A stretch of 64,000 nt of DNA, taken from contig NZ_JACRTF010000001.1 of NCBI RefSeq assembly GCF_014385165.1, forward strand, positions 3,596,001-3,660,000, read 5' to 3'. The notes beneath the pieces are model-generated. The model saw only the letters and a program-made list of their open reading frames with translations. It searched no databases and was not told the DNA's origin. The stretch is from Jilunia laotingensis. GTDB taxonomy: Bacteria > Bacteroidota > Bacteroidia > Bacteroidales > Bacteroidaceae. Positions 34,565 through 43,518 of the stretch are shown in pieces (position 1 is the stretch's first letter; every line of letters begins with the position of its first letter). The translations under genes were made by a program, and so were the position numbers.

Positions 34565-34800
34565 TACTTCAATAGCTCATTATGTTTGTTGTATGCAAAG
34601 GCAACTTTTCTTTTCATAAGTGATGAATTGGTAAAGAAAAGAAGTGCGTGTGTGTAGACACGGTAGCCAACTGATGTAACTAGCTCGAGATTATAATATT
34701 CTACTTGTCGTGAAACTGTTCTTTCACCTTCATTTTGAACTGTCGTAAATTTTGCGACAGTTGGAACTTCCTTCAATTTTTCAGTGTATTGTTAATGTGC
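34564..34800 (-). pseudogene. RhuM-family gene remnant
   Basis: The frame 34776-34564 encodes VAKFTTVQNEGERTVSRQVEYYNLELVTSVGYRV, which matches the internal signature of RhuM virulence-associated proteins (usual form V-x-KF-x-TVQ-x-EG-x-R-x-V-x-R-x-I-x-YYNL-x-x-I-x-x-x-GYRV). The flanks are missing: upstream the expected helix appears in another frame (HINN-TLK near 34780-34800) and downstream, after GYRV, the sequence becomes unrelated. So this is a short relic of about 70 codons. Confidence 0.65.
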
Positions 34801-34832
34801 TTGCCGATGGTTTCGGCATTTGCCGGCACATG

Positions 34833-34868
34833 AAAAAAGCCGTCGACTTTCAATGCTGAAGCGACGGC
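34833..34868 (-). terminator. Terminator of sodB
   Basis: Stem GCCGTCG / CGACGGC (34839-34845 and 34862-34868) followed, on the minus strand, by TTTTTT at 34838-34833. Confidence 0.85.
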
Positions 34869-34929
34869 TCTTTCTTAAGAGGATGAAGGGTCTATTTCAT
34901 TCGTTTGTAAATTTTCTAAGTCTGTTGGC

Positions 34930-35511
34930 TTACATTCGTTTGTCGACAACGTCCCAGTCGATGATGTCCCAGATGGCATTGACGTGGTCGGCACGGCGGT
35001 TCTGGTAATCCAGATAATAAGCGTGTTCCCAAACGTCGAATCCTAGCAATGGTTTTAAACCTGCGCGTACGGGGTTGCTGCCGTTAGGCTCTTTGGTGAT
35101 GTGCAGCTTGCCGTTTTTATCTACGGACAGCCATGCCCATCCTGAACCGAACAGTCCCACTGCGGCTGCATTGAATTCTTTTTTGAAGTTATCGAAGCTG
35201 CCGAAGTCGCGTTTGATGGCTTCTGCCAGCTTGCCAGAAGGTTCTTTTTTAGAAGGCTTCGGGGCAAATTGCAGGAAATAAAGGGTATGGTTCAATACCT
35301 GTCCCGCATTGTTGAAGATGGCACCGTCGGGTGCCGTAGCCACGATTTCTTCTACCGTTTTTCCTTCGAATTCCGTTCCGGGAACTAGGCTATTGAGGTT
35401 GTTTACATAAGTTTGCAGATGTTTACCATAATGGTAGTCTATGGTTTGCTGACTGATTACAGGTTCCAACGCATTGTTTGCGTAAGGAAGTTTGGGCATT
35501 TCGTAAGTCAT
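34930..35511 (-). CDS. sodB: Superoxide dismutase, Fe/Mn type
   Basis: 193 aa from ATG 35511 (MTYEMPKLPYANNALEPVIS), as in known Bacteroides SODs; the longer frame to 35547 is discarded. Metal ligands sit in DYHYGKH, LNHTLYF and DVWEHAYYLDY; GSGWAWLSVD is the family active-site stretch. Removes superoxide in the cytoplasm when this anaerobe meets oxygen; Bacteroides versions can use Fe or Mn (established knowledge). Monocistronic with its own terminator. Confidence 0.96.
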   Translation of the reverse strand: MTYEMPKLPYANNALEPVISQQTIDYHYGKHLQTYVNNLNSLVPGTEFEGKTVEEIVATAPDGAIFNNAGQVLNHTLYFLQFAPKPSKKEPSGKLAEAIKRDFGSFDNFKKEFNAAAVGLFGSGWAWLSVDKNGKLHITKEPNGSNPVRAGLKPLLGFDVWEHAYYLDYQNRRADHVNAIWDIIDWDVVDKRM

Positions 35512-35612
35512 GGTCATAAATATTAAAGACATTATTAATGTATTCATAATGTTTGATTGTTAATTATATCTTTATAACGCATCAGACCCCATAAATGTTT
35601 AATAGGATAAAA

Positions 35613-35643
35613 AAATAGTGGTTAAAATCGTTAACCACTATTT
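35613..35643 (-). terminator. Terminator of the 35700-37421 gene
   Basis: 13-bp stem AAATAGTGGTTAA and complement, loop AATCG, followed by a T-run on the minus strand. Confidence 0.8.
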
Positions 35644-35699
35644 AGGCGTTTTCAGCCTCCCTCTTATTCCTTATTCTCCCCGTTATTAATTTTTAATTA

Positions 35700-37421
35700 T
35701 CAATTGATCACCCACTCTTCCGTCCATTCAGGATGGTCTTTTACGACCTTGCGAATCCATCGTCCGTTGGGATTGTATTCGTAATAAGTATTGCTGTCTA
35801 CGGGATTGCCGTACTCATCGTACATGAAGTATTGGACGCAGGTTCTTTTTTCATTGTTTACCAATATTTGTGTGGACGTTATCTTGTGCAGGTATCCGTA
35901 TTTGTCGTATTCGTAAATATCCGTCCTGGAGCTTATCTGTGTGGGAAGAGGTTTGGCGGGGAGGGGCAGCACGTATTGTGACTTTACAATGCGTCCTTTG
36001 CTGTCGTACTGGTGCGCGGTTGACGAAAGCATAACGTCTTTGTTGAACGTCTTTTCCTCGATCAGCTCGCCTTGCCGGTTATAACTGCTCAATACCAGCC
36101 TGCCGTCCGCATATTTCAGCGAATCGCTCAGGACGGTTCCGTTGGCATCGAAGTTACGGGTTCTTTTGTAAACCTCTTTTTTGCTTTTAACGTTCACCTG
36201 TATCTCTTGTGCGCATCTGTCTTGCGCATCGTACAAGAAGGAGGTCTGCAACTGCAATCCGTTGTCCGTTACGTTGACAGAGGCGGGTTTGCCGTTATCC
36301 AGATAGGCGTATGTCGAGATCCGGGTTTTATTGTTCTGTTTCTCTTCCGATTTCATCAGCAATCCTTTTACATAGGTCTTCACTGACGTAGGAGTGATCC
36401 ATATTAACGTATCTTCGTACTGGTTGCGCAGTGCATGTGCTTTGTCACGAAACTCCTTGTACTTGTGTGTTGTCAGATAGCCGCAAACCAGTTCCAGTTT
36501 GGTAGCGCTGTTTATCTCGGGTTTCATCAATTCGAAGTCAACGCTGTCTTTCGTGTATTCCAGTTCGGTGGTGTGCTTCCTTTCGCCTTCTCCGAGGTAG
36601 CTGGAATGCTCATAATTGTCGATGCACTGTTTTTTCGATGCCAACGCTCCCGCTTGTCCGATCATGGAGAAAAGGTAGTCATCGTACAGCGCACGTACTT
36701 CCTGGGTATATTTGCGGTTGGACATGCCGTTGAAAAATTTGTTCAACTCCATGTTGTCGAAGAACCTTTTAAAATTCGTATCGGTCGGTGAACGCTTCAC
36801 GGCATTGTACAGCAACTGGTTGTATTGGTTCATGAACTGTGGCAGGTATTGCCCGTCGGGAAACTCCTTGAAGTAGTTTTCGCATTTGGCAATGCTGGCG
36901 GCTTTTTCGCTTTCCGCCATCAACGCATCTTCTCTCGTTTGGTAGAAGTGGTCCATTTGCGCCTGCGTTGCAGGATAGCCGGTGCTTTTCACGAGGTCTG
37001 CCAACTGCTTGCTGAGGGTCAGCTTGTCCGCATCAGCTTCAAGGATGGCGGAGATGGCAGCATCCGAACGCTTTTGCAGGTCTGCGATGTCCAGTTTGGC
37101 TGCGGTGCAGATGGCTGGGAAAGCACCTTTGCCGGCTTTCTCGAACGCGGGGTAATAATCGGTGGCGCATTTGCTGTCCGGCTGATTCCAAAGCCGGTTC
37201 ATCAGGTCGATCAGACCTATCTCAGAGGCGAAAGCCTGTACGGTCTCTTCATCCAATTTTTCCCGGCTTTTTTGGAACTTTTCGGATTCGTTTTCACTGA
37301 GAAACTTCAGAAGTTTTTCTACACGCTCTTGCTTTTGTGCCATTACCTGTCCGGCACCCATTGTCATGCTTATAAAGAAGATGGCAATAAAAAAGAAACT
37401 CTTTCTTATCATACTTTTCAA
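35700..37421 (-). CDS. Secreted protein of unknown function with YD-like C-terminal repeats
   Basis: 573 aa with a signal peptide (MKSMIRKSFFFIAIFFISMTMGAGQVMAQ). Residues 30-330 are helical, charged and without a recognised domain. From about residue 375 it has RHS/YD-like pieces: TSFLYDAQDRCAQE, RNFDANGTVLSDSLKYADGR, LVLSSYNRQGELIEEKTF, HQYDSKGRIVKSQ, YEYDKYGYLHKI and YEYNPNGRWIRKV. These resemble the stand-alone YD repeats of Bacteroidetes surface proteins. Divergent from the uvrD-type gene and alone in its transcript. I cannot assign a function. Confidence 0.65.
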   Translation of the reverse strand: MKSMIRKSFFFIAIFFISMTMGAGQVMAQKQERVEKLLKFLSENESEKFQKSREKLDEETVQAFASEIGLIDLMNRLWNQPDSKCATDYYPAFEKAGKGAFPAICTAAKLDIADLQKRSDAAISAILEADADKLTLSKQLADLVKSTGYPATQAQMDHFYQTREDALMAESEKAASIAKCENYFKEFPDGQYLPQFMNQYNQLLYNAVKRSPTDTNFKRFFDNMELNKFFNGMSNRKYTQEVRALYDDYLFSMIGQAGALASKKQCIDNYEHSSYLGEGERKHTTELEYTKDSVDFELMKPEINSATKLELVCGYLTTHKYKEFRDKAHALRNQYEDTLIWITPTSVKTYVKGLLMKSEEKQNNKTRISTYAYLDNGKPASVNVTDNGLQLQTSFLYDAQDRCAQEIQVNVKSKKEVYKRTRNFDANGTVLSDSLKYADGRLVLSSYNRQGELIEEKTFNKDVMLSSTAHQYDSKGRIVKSQYVLPLPAKPLPTQISSRTDIYEYDKYGYLHKITSTQILVNNEKRTCVQYFMYDEYGNPVDSNTYYEYNPNGRWIRKVVKDHPEWTEEWVIN

Positions 37422-37498
37422 TCTTTTTCTGTGAGGTCAGGTCACAAAAGTATATAAAAATCTATTCATTGTCAAATGAATGTTATATTTTTGTCGCT

Positions 37499-39922
37499 AT
37501 GGAAACGAACTATATAGAAGAATTGAACGAAAGCCAGCGTGATGCGGTACTTTATAATGACGGGCCTTCCCTTGTGATAGCCGGTGCCGGTTCGGGAAAA
37601 ACCCGCGTGCTGACGTATAAGATAGCCTATTTGCTGGAAAACGGGTATGATCCGTGGAACATCCTTGCACTCACTTTTACCAACAAGGCAGCGAGGGAGA
37701 TGAAGGAACGCATTGCCCGCCAGGTGGGTGAGAAGCGTGCCCGTTATCTTTGGATGGGGACGTTCCATTCCATTTTCTCCCGGATACTACGTGCCGAGGC
37801 GCGGCACATCGGATTCACCTCACAGTTCACCATTTATGACACGGCGGACAGCAAGAGCCTTTTGCGTTCGATCATCAAAGAGATGGCGCTTGACGAGAAA
37901 ACTTATAAGCCCGGAACGGTGATGGCGCGCATCTCCAATGCCAAGAACCATCTGGTCTCTCCCTCCGGTTATGCCTCCAACCAGGAGGCATTCCGTGAAG
38001 ACCAGTCCGCCCGGATGCCTGCCATGCGCGATATCTACCTTCGCTATTGGGAACGCTGCCGCCAGGCGGGAGCCATGGATTTCGACGACCTGCTGGTGTA
38101 TACCTATATTCTGTTCCGTGATTTCCCCGATGTGCTGGCGCGCTATCGCGAACAGTTCCGTTATGTGCTGGTGGACGAGTATCAGGACACCAATTATGCC
38201 CAGCACAGCATCGTGCTTCAACTGACGAAAGAAAACCAGCGCGTGTGCGTAGTGGGCGATGACGCGCAGAGCATCTACTCCTTCCGGGGGGCGGATATCG
38301 ACAATATACTCTACTTCACGAAGGTCTATCCCAACACGAAGGTGTTCAAGCTCGAACAAAACTATCGTTCGACACAGACCATCGTTTGTGCCGCCAACAG
38401 CCTGATCGAGAAGAACGAGCGGCAGATACGCAAGGAGGTCTTTTCCGAAAAGGAGAAGGGGGAGGCCATCGGTGTGTTCCAGGCGTACAGTGATGTGGAG
38501 GAGGGGGAGATTGTCGTGAACCGGATCGCCTCCCTGCGGCGTGAAAAGGAGTACGGCTACTCGGATTTCGCCATCCTTTACCGTACGAATTCCCAAAGCC
38601 GCATCTTTGAAGAGGCGTTGCGCAAACGAAGTATGCCTTACAGAATCTATGGAGGACTGTCTTTCTACCAGCGGAAGGAGATCAAGGATGTGATAGCTTA
38701 TTTCCGCCTGGTGGTCAACCCGAACGATGAAGAGGCTTTCAAGCGCATCATCAATTATCCTGCGCGTGGGATAGGGGAGACCACCGTGGGCAAAATCATT
38801 TCTGCCGCAACCGCGAATAATGTCAGCCTGTGGAACGTCCTTTGTGAACCGTTGAGTTACGGGCTGGAAATAAATAAGGGTACGCACAATAAATTGCAGG
38901 GATTCAGGGAGTTGATTGAAGGATTCATTCACATGCAGACGGATGACATCACCAAGAATGCCTACGATATGGGAACGGAAATTATCCGTCAGTCCGGCAT
39001 CATGAATGACGTGTGCCAGGACAATTCGCCTGAAAATCTGAGCCGTAAAGAGAACATCGAGGAACTTGTCAACGGTATGAATGATTTTTGTGCCGCCCGC
39101 CAAGAGGAGGGAAACACGAACATCTCGTTGACGGATTTCCTTTCCGAGGTTTCTCTGTTGACGGATCAGGATTCCGACAAAGAAGGCGATGGCGAGAAAG
39201 TGACTTTGATGACCGTGCATTCCGCCAAAGGGCTTGAATTCCGCAACGTGTTCGTGGTAGGCATGGAGGAGAACCTTTTCCCCAGCGGCATGGCGGGCGA
39301 TTCGCCCCGTGCCATGGAGGAGGAGAGGCGGTTGTTCTATGTGGCTATTACCCGTGCCGAGGAGCATTGTTTCCTGTCTTTTGCCAAAACCCGTTTTCGC
39401 TACGGGAAAATGGAATTCGGTACACCGAGCCGTTTTTTAAGGGACATCGACACCTGTTTCCTCCGTTTGCCCCAAGAAGCTGGTTTGAGCCGGCAAGTGG
39501 ACGAAGGGGTGCAGCGTTTCCGTCGCGAACGGCAGAAGGTACAGTTGATCAATCCATCTATACTTCCACGGAATTTGAAAAAAGTCAGCGATGCGGTATC
39601 TCCGATGGCTTCGGCTTCTTCTGTTGCTTCTGCTGCCTCTGGCTTTTCCAACTCTTCTGCTGCCTTTGGTTCTTCCGGCTCTTCTGCCGCACTTGGCTCT
39701 TCCGCCTCTTCTACCTCTTCTGCCGCAACGAAAACCGGGACAGGAACCCCTGTAATTGTAAGCCCCGGTCAACAAATCGAACATGAACGTTTCGGACTGG
39801 GCGAAGTATTGAAAGTGGAAGGCAACGGTGACAATGCGAAGGCTACCATTCGTTTTAAAAATGCAGGGGAGAAGCAACTTTTGCTTCGTTTTGCACGTTT
39901 TAAAGTAGTATCTCAGAAATGA
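37499..39922 (+). CDS. UvrD/PcrA-type DNA helicase
   Basis: 807 aa from ATG 37499 (METNYIEELNESQRDAV). Superfamily 1A 3'-5' helicase: motif I AGAGSGKT (residues 28-35), motif II VDEYQDTNYAQ, motif III GDDAQSIYSFRGAD, QNYRST, VTLMTVHSAKGLEFRNVFV (motif V) and VAITRAEEHCFLSFAKTR (motif VI). Unwinds DNA in excision and mismatch repair. The C-terminal part has an unusual Ser/Ala/Gly-rich linker of about 45 residues (bases 39607-39740) before the conserved end domain GQQIEHERFGLGEVLKVEG, which contacts RNA polymerase in PcrA/UvrD. Confidence 0.93.
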   Translation: METNYIEELNESQRDAVLYNDGPSLVIAGAGSGKTRVLTYKIAYLLENGYDPWNILALTFTNKAAREMKERIARQVGEKRARYLWMGTFHSIFSRILRAEARHIGFTSQFTIYDTADSKSLLRSIIKEMALDEKTYKPGTVMARISNAKNHLVSPSGYASNQEAFREDQSARMPAMRDIYLRYWERCRQAGAMDFDDLLVYTYILFRDFPDVLARYREQFRYVLVDEYQDTNYAQHSIVLQLTKENQRVCVVGDDAQSIYSFRGADIDNILYFTKVYPNTKVFKLEQNYRSTQTIVCAANSLIEKNERQIRKEVFSEKEKGEAIGVFQAYSDVEEGEIVVNRIASLRREKEYGYSDFAILYRTNSQSRIFEEALRKRSMPYRIYGGLSFYQRKEIKDVIAYFRLVVNPNDEEAFKRIINYPARGIGETTVGKIISAATANNVSLWNVLCEPLSYGLEINKGTHNKLQGFRELIEGFIHMQTDDITKNAYDMGTEIIRQSGIMNDVCQDNSPENLSRKENIEELVNGMNDFCAARQEEGNTNISLTDFLSEVSLLTDQDSDKEGDGEKVTLMTVHSAKGLEFRNVFVVGMEENLFPSGMAGDSPRAMEEERRLFYVAITRAEEHCFLSFAKTRFRYGKMEFGTPSRFLRDIDTCFLRLPQEAGLSRQVDEGVQRFRRERQKVQLINPSILPRNLKKVSDAVSPMASASSVASAASGFSNSSAAFGSSGSSAALGSSASSTSSAATKTGTGTPVIVSPGQQIEHERFGLGEVLKVEGNGDNAKATIRFKNAGEKQLLLRFARFKVVSQK

Positions 39923-39932
39923 TGGAGGATGA

Positions 39933-40613
39933 ATGATGAAGAAAATTGTAGTTTGTATGGTTCTGTCCACTTTTTTGTTGGGCAGTTGTGCTACCGGGCA
40001 GATGTCCGGCAATCCCGGAGCCGTTATGGCAGGGGCCTCCATCGGTGGTACCGTTGGGAGCGCAATCGGTGGGCTGATTGGTGAAAATAATCATGGCTGG
40101 CATGGAGGATACAGAGGATCGGCAATCGGTACCATTGTGGGCACTATCGCTGGTGCTGCCATTGGAAATGCAGTCTCGACTCCCCGGCAACAGGAGGATG
40201 AATATGTGGAAATCATAGAGAAGAAGAAATACGCACCCCAATCTCAGGTGCAGCGACCTGTTTCGATGCCCGATCTGAAAATACGTAACATCCGCTTTAT
40301 CGATGATAATAGAAATCACGTAATTGATGCCGGGGAGAGCAGTAAAGTGATCTTCGAGATTGTAAACCAGGGACGCAATACTGTTTACGATGTCGTTCCT
40401 ATGGTGGAGGAAGTAACCGGTACGAAGCATATTTATATCTCTCCGTCCGTCATGATCGAAGAAATTGCTCCCGGTGAAGGAATACGTTATACCGCTACCA
40501 TAACGGCAGGAAGTAAACTAAAGGAAGGTGAGATAATCATCCGTGTATCTGTTGCCGCGGGAGACAATGCCGAGGTTGCTTTTCAGGAATTTTCGTTGCC
40601 TACTCAACGGTGA
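39933..40613 (+). CDS. Glycine-zipper lipoprotein with CARDB-like C-terminus
   Basis: 226 aa (an ATG one codon later is equally good). Lipoprotein signal MMKKIVVCMVLSTFLLGSC, then two glycine-zipper stretches (GASIGGTVGSAIGGLIG and GSAIGTIVGTIAGAAIGNA) able to insert in or pack against a membrane. After a basic linker the C-terminal 110 residues (DLKIRNIRFIDDNRNHVIDAGESSKVIFEIVNQGRNTVYDV ... GEIIIRVSVAAGDNAEV) resemble an Ig-like CARDB domain. Probably an envelope-structure protein. It follows the helicase gene by 10 bp, but a functional link is not implied. Confidence 0.7.
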   Translation: MMKKIVVCMVLSTFLLGSCATGQMSGNPGAVMAGASIGGTVGSAIGGLIGENNHGWHGGYRGSAIGTIVGTIAGAAIGNAVSTPRQQEDEYVEIIEKKKYAPQSQVQRPVSMPDLKIRNIRFIDDNRNHVIDAGESSKVIFEIVNQGRNTVYDVVPMVEEVTGTKHIYISPSVMIEEIAPGEGIRYTATITAGSKLKEGEIIIRVSVAAGDNAEVAFQEFSLPTQR

Positions 40614-40642
40614 AAAGGAGAGGGTGATTATACTTATTAGTA

Positions 40643-40849
40643 TGTCGATGACCTGCATCTGCATACTATATATTAATGGTAGAGATCGTATACGCTCTTT
40701 GATTTATTGATTTTCAGATTATTAAATAGTGTGTCGATCTCCAATGTTTTTAGTATGATTGAAGGTCGACATATTTTTAATGGAATAAATGGAAAGGGAA
40801 AGAAAGTAAATTGCTGGTAATTAGTTGGTTGGCTTTTGTAATCTATAGG
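40643..40849 (+). promoter_or_regulatory. CRISPR leader of the ten-repeat array
   Basis: Contains TGTCGAT at 40643, TGATTT at 40708, TGTCG at 40732-40736 and CGACA at 40767-40771. Spacings TGATTT-to-TGTCG (24), TGTCG-to-CGACA (30 between) and CGACA-to-repeat (78 between) are identical to the leader at 19887-20092. Confidence 0.7.
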
Positions 40850-41468
40850 CTGTTAATTGTACCGATTGTGGAATTGAAACATTTTCGTCAATATCAATTT
40901 CGTTGTCATATAGACCTGTTAATTGTACCGATTGTGGAATTGAAACTCTTGAAAAAACCGGATATCAGCGGACTCAACGCACTGTTAATTGTACCGATTG
41001 TGGAATTGAAACGATGGTAAAGGTGGCATTGTTACTATTGAGAATCCTGTTAATTGTACCGATTGTGGAATTGAAACTATTGTTCTCGTAGATGTGAACG
41101 TTGGCCAGATTCTGTTAATTGTACCGATTGTGGAATTGAAACGTTGATACCGGCCTCACGGTACTTCTCCACGCTGCCTGTTAATTGTACCGATTGTGGA
41201 ATTGAAACGTCTTTTCTAGTCGAACAGGCAATGATTAAAGCTCTGTTAATTGTACCGATTGTGGAATTGAAACTCTGGGGAAGCACGGTTTTCACTTTCT
41301 GATAGATCCTGTTAATTGTACCGATTGTGGAATTGAAACATGCTTCCGGTGTTATGGCCTTTAGCATGCGCTCCGCTGTTAATTGTACCGATTGTGGAAT
41401 TGAAAATCGTTTAGATCGACGCTTGTGATCTGGCCTTTTGCTGTTAATTGTACCATTTATGGAATTTA
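40850..41468 (+). CRISPR. Ten-repeat CRISPR array without cas genes
   Basis: 31-bp repeats start CTGTTAATTGTACCGATTG and end GGAATTGAAAC. Repeats begin at 40850, 40916, 40982, 41047, 41112, 41178, 41243, 41309 and 41376 (the ninth ends in A instead of C); a tenth, degenerate copy is at 41441-41468. Nine spacers of 34-36 bp, all different. The degenerate end is on the right, so the leader and newest spacers are on the left. The GAATTGAAAC end and the spacer length suit a class 1 (type I or III) system. No cas gene lies anywhere in the window. Confidence 0.97.
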
Positions 41469-41586
41469 TTTACCTCTTTGCGCTCTATATAATTTTCTTC
41501 TTTTTTGTAAGAAAAAGGCATGAATATTTTTATCCATGCCCAATGAAATTCTTAATCACTTTTACTTTTTCAATCTATCGGGAATA

Positions 41587-42144
41587 CTACCAATTATTTC
41601 CGGCATTTCCCTTTCCTATCAATTCTTTAATCTCTTGTTTATATTGATTTGCCATTTCCGCTATGTTTTTTCCTGCCTCTGCGGTTCCCATTCCATAAGC
41701 GACAATAGGAGTTTGCCATACCATTCCGGCATGAATTGCACCTGCCTGATAAGGACGCAATAATTCATCTACTGTAAAGTGGTTTTTCCCACCACTTCGA
41801 TAGGCATCCGATTCGGAACCTGTCGTAGTTACCACCAATAATGGTTTTCCGGCTACTGCAGGCGTATTGGCGAGATAAGTAAACACTTCATCTTGCCATC
41901 TTTTTAGGAGTGACGGTGCCGAAAGCCAATAAAAAGGAAACTGGTATACCACGGCAGAAGCATGTGAAATGATTTTGCTCCATTCATCCACGTTGAATGC
42001 GGTTTCACCAGGCAACTCATAGAGATTGTAAATAGCCACCTCGTCCATTTCTTTTACAGCATCCACCAATGCTTTGTTAGCTTGTGATTCTTTGATGTGA
42101 GGGTGAGCCAGCAAAATCACAACTTTTTTTAAATCTTTATCCAT
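41587..42144 (-). CDS. NAD(P)H-dependent FMN oxidoreductase (KefF/MdaB-like)
   Basis: 185 aa flavodoxin-like fold protein: VVILLAHPHIKESQANKAL (FMN phosphate loop), VYQFPFYWLSAPSLLKRWQDEVF (the PFYW signature of quinone reductases), LLVVTTTGSESDAYRSGGKNHF and a C-terminal helix. Should reduce quinones or related compounds two electrons at a time with NAD(P)H. Divergent from nspC; monocistronic. The physiological substrate is unknown. Confidence 0.88.
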   Translation of the reverse strand: MDKDLKKVVILLAHPHIKESQANKALVDAVKEMDEVAIYNLYELPGETAFNVDEWSKIISHASAVVYQFPFYWLSAPSLLKRWQDEVFTYLANTPAVAGKPLLVVTTTGSESDAYRSGGKNHFTVDELLRPYQAGAIHAGMVWQTPIVAYGMGTAEAGKNIAEMANQYKQEIKELIGKGNAGNNW

Positions 42145-42214
42145 ATCGTTTTCTAAATTTTTGGTGAAGAATCAAATCATTTCGTAAAGGTATGAATTAT
42201 TGGAAAACATTCCG

Positions 42215-42222
42215 TATTTTTG
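42215..42222 (+). promoter_or_regulatory. Promoter -7 element of nspC
   Basis: TATTTTTG, 44 bp before the ATG. Confidence 0.45.
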
Positions 42223-42266
42223 CACCTTAATTCTATCTGTTAATTACCAAATTCCATATTCTGAAA

Positions 42267-43400
42267 ATGATAGACTTTACCCGGTTTCCTTCTCCATGTT
42301 ACATCATGGAAGAAGAATTGTTGAGAAAGAACCTTGCTTTGATTAAGAGTGTTGCCGACCGTTCGGGGGTGGAAATTATCCTTGCTTTTAAATCTTTCGC
42401 TATGTGGAGATCTTTTCCCATATTCCGTGAATATATCAGTCATTCCACCGCAAGCTCCGTTTATGAAGCACGCTTGGCTTTGGAAGAGTTCGGAAGTAAA
42501 GCGCATACCTATTCGCCCGCTTACACAGAGCAGGACTTTCCGGAGATCATGCGTTGTAGTAGCCATATCACTTTTAATTCACTTGCGCAGTTCCATCGTT
42601 TTCATCCCTTGACGAAAGGCAGCGCGGTGTCTTGCGGCATCCGCATCAATCCGGAATATTCAGAAGTGGAGACGGAACTTTATAACCCCTGTGCCCCCGG
42701 AACACGCTTCGGCATCACTGCGGATCTTTTGCCTGACGTACTTCCACAGGGCATTGAAGGCTTCCATTGCCATTGCCATTGCGAATCGTCTTCTTTTGAA
42801 CTGGAACACACTTTGCAGCATATTGAAGAAAAATTCTCCCGTTGGTTTCCTCAGATACAATGGCTGAATCTGGGCGGAGGACATCTGATGACCCGAAAGG
42901 ATTATGATACGGATCATTTAGTCGGTTTGCTTCAAGGATTAAAATCTCGCTATCCCCATTTGCGTATTATTCTCGAACCCGGATCTGCATTCACATGGCA
43001 GACCGGTGTGCTTACCTCAGAGGTAGTCGATATAGTAGAAAGCCGTGGTATCCGGACAGCCATCCTTAATGTCAGCTTTACCTGCCATATGCCCGATTGC
43101 CTGGAAATGCCTTATCAGCCAGCGGTGTGGGGTGCGAAAATGGGACAGGAGGGAAAACACGTTTACCGTTTGGGAGGGAACTCCTGTCTGAGTGGTGACT
43201 ATATGGGATATTGGAGTTTTGATCATGAACTGAGAATCGGTGAACGGATAGTCTTTGAAGATATGATCCACTATACTATGGTCAAAACGAACATGTTCAA
43301 CGGGATTCATCATCCTGCCATTGCGTTGTGGACAAAGGAGGGGAAAGCTGAAATATACAAACAATTTTCTTATGAAGACTATCGGGATAGAATGAGCTGA
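42267..43400 (+). CDS. nspC: Carboxynorspermidine/carboxyspermidine decarboxylase
   Basis: 377 aa, PLP enzyme of the alanine racemase fold. PLP lysine K42 in LAFKSFAMW; HCHCESSS; GGGH near residue 206; EPGSAFTW; CHMPDCLEMPYQPAVWGA, the substrate cysteine/aspartate motif from the other subunit; C-terminal FNGIHHPAIA. Decarboxylates carboxynorspermidine or carboxyspermidine in the alternative spermidine pathway of Bacteroidetes. The dehydrogenase partner is not adjacent. Full length. Confidence 0.95.
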   Translation: MIDFTRFPSPCYIMEEELLRKNLALIKSVADRSGVEIILAFKSFAMWRSFPIFREYISHSTASSVYEARLALEEFGSKAHTYSPAYTEQDFPEIMRCSSHITFNSLAQFHRFHPLTKGSAVSCGIRINPEYSEVETELYNPCAPGTRFGITADLLPDVLPQGIEGFHCHCHCESSSFELEHTLQHIEEKFSRWFPQIQWLNLGGGHLMTRKDYDTDHLVGLLQGLKSRYPHLRIILEPGSAFTWQTGVLTSEVVDIVESRGIRTAILNVSFTCHMPDCLEMPYQPAVWGAKMGQEGKHVYRLGGNSCLSGDYMGYWSFDHELRIGERIVFEDMIHYTMVKTNMFNGIHHPAIALWTKEGKAEIYKQFSYEDYRDRMS

Positions 43401-43469
43401 TAATCAAATTAATTGTTTTGCGGGAGGCATTAAGTGAATTCTTTAAAGCGAAAAAAAACAGGCGGAATG

Positions 43470-43500
43470 TTTGCACGTTTACAGAATTTGTCTACCTTTG
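43470..43500 (+). promoter_or_regulatory. Promoter of the tRNA cluster
   Basis: TTTG (43470-43473), 19 bp, TACCTTTG (43493-43500), exact consensus; the first tRNA begins 19 bp later. Confidence 0.75.
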
Positions 43501-43518
43501 CAACCGCAAACGAAAAAT

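Noticed and set aside
37820..39367. 515-codon minus-strand ORF opposite the helicase gene
   Set aside because: Shadow frame caused by the GC-richer codons of the helicase; no domain pattern and no promoter.
40811..41367. ORFs on both strands within the CRISPR array
   Set aside because: They are repeat translations (LLIVPIVELK, FNSTIGTINR) and not genes.
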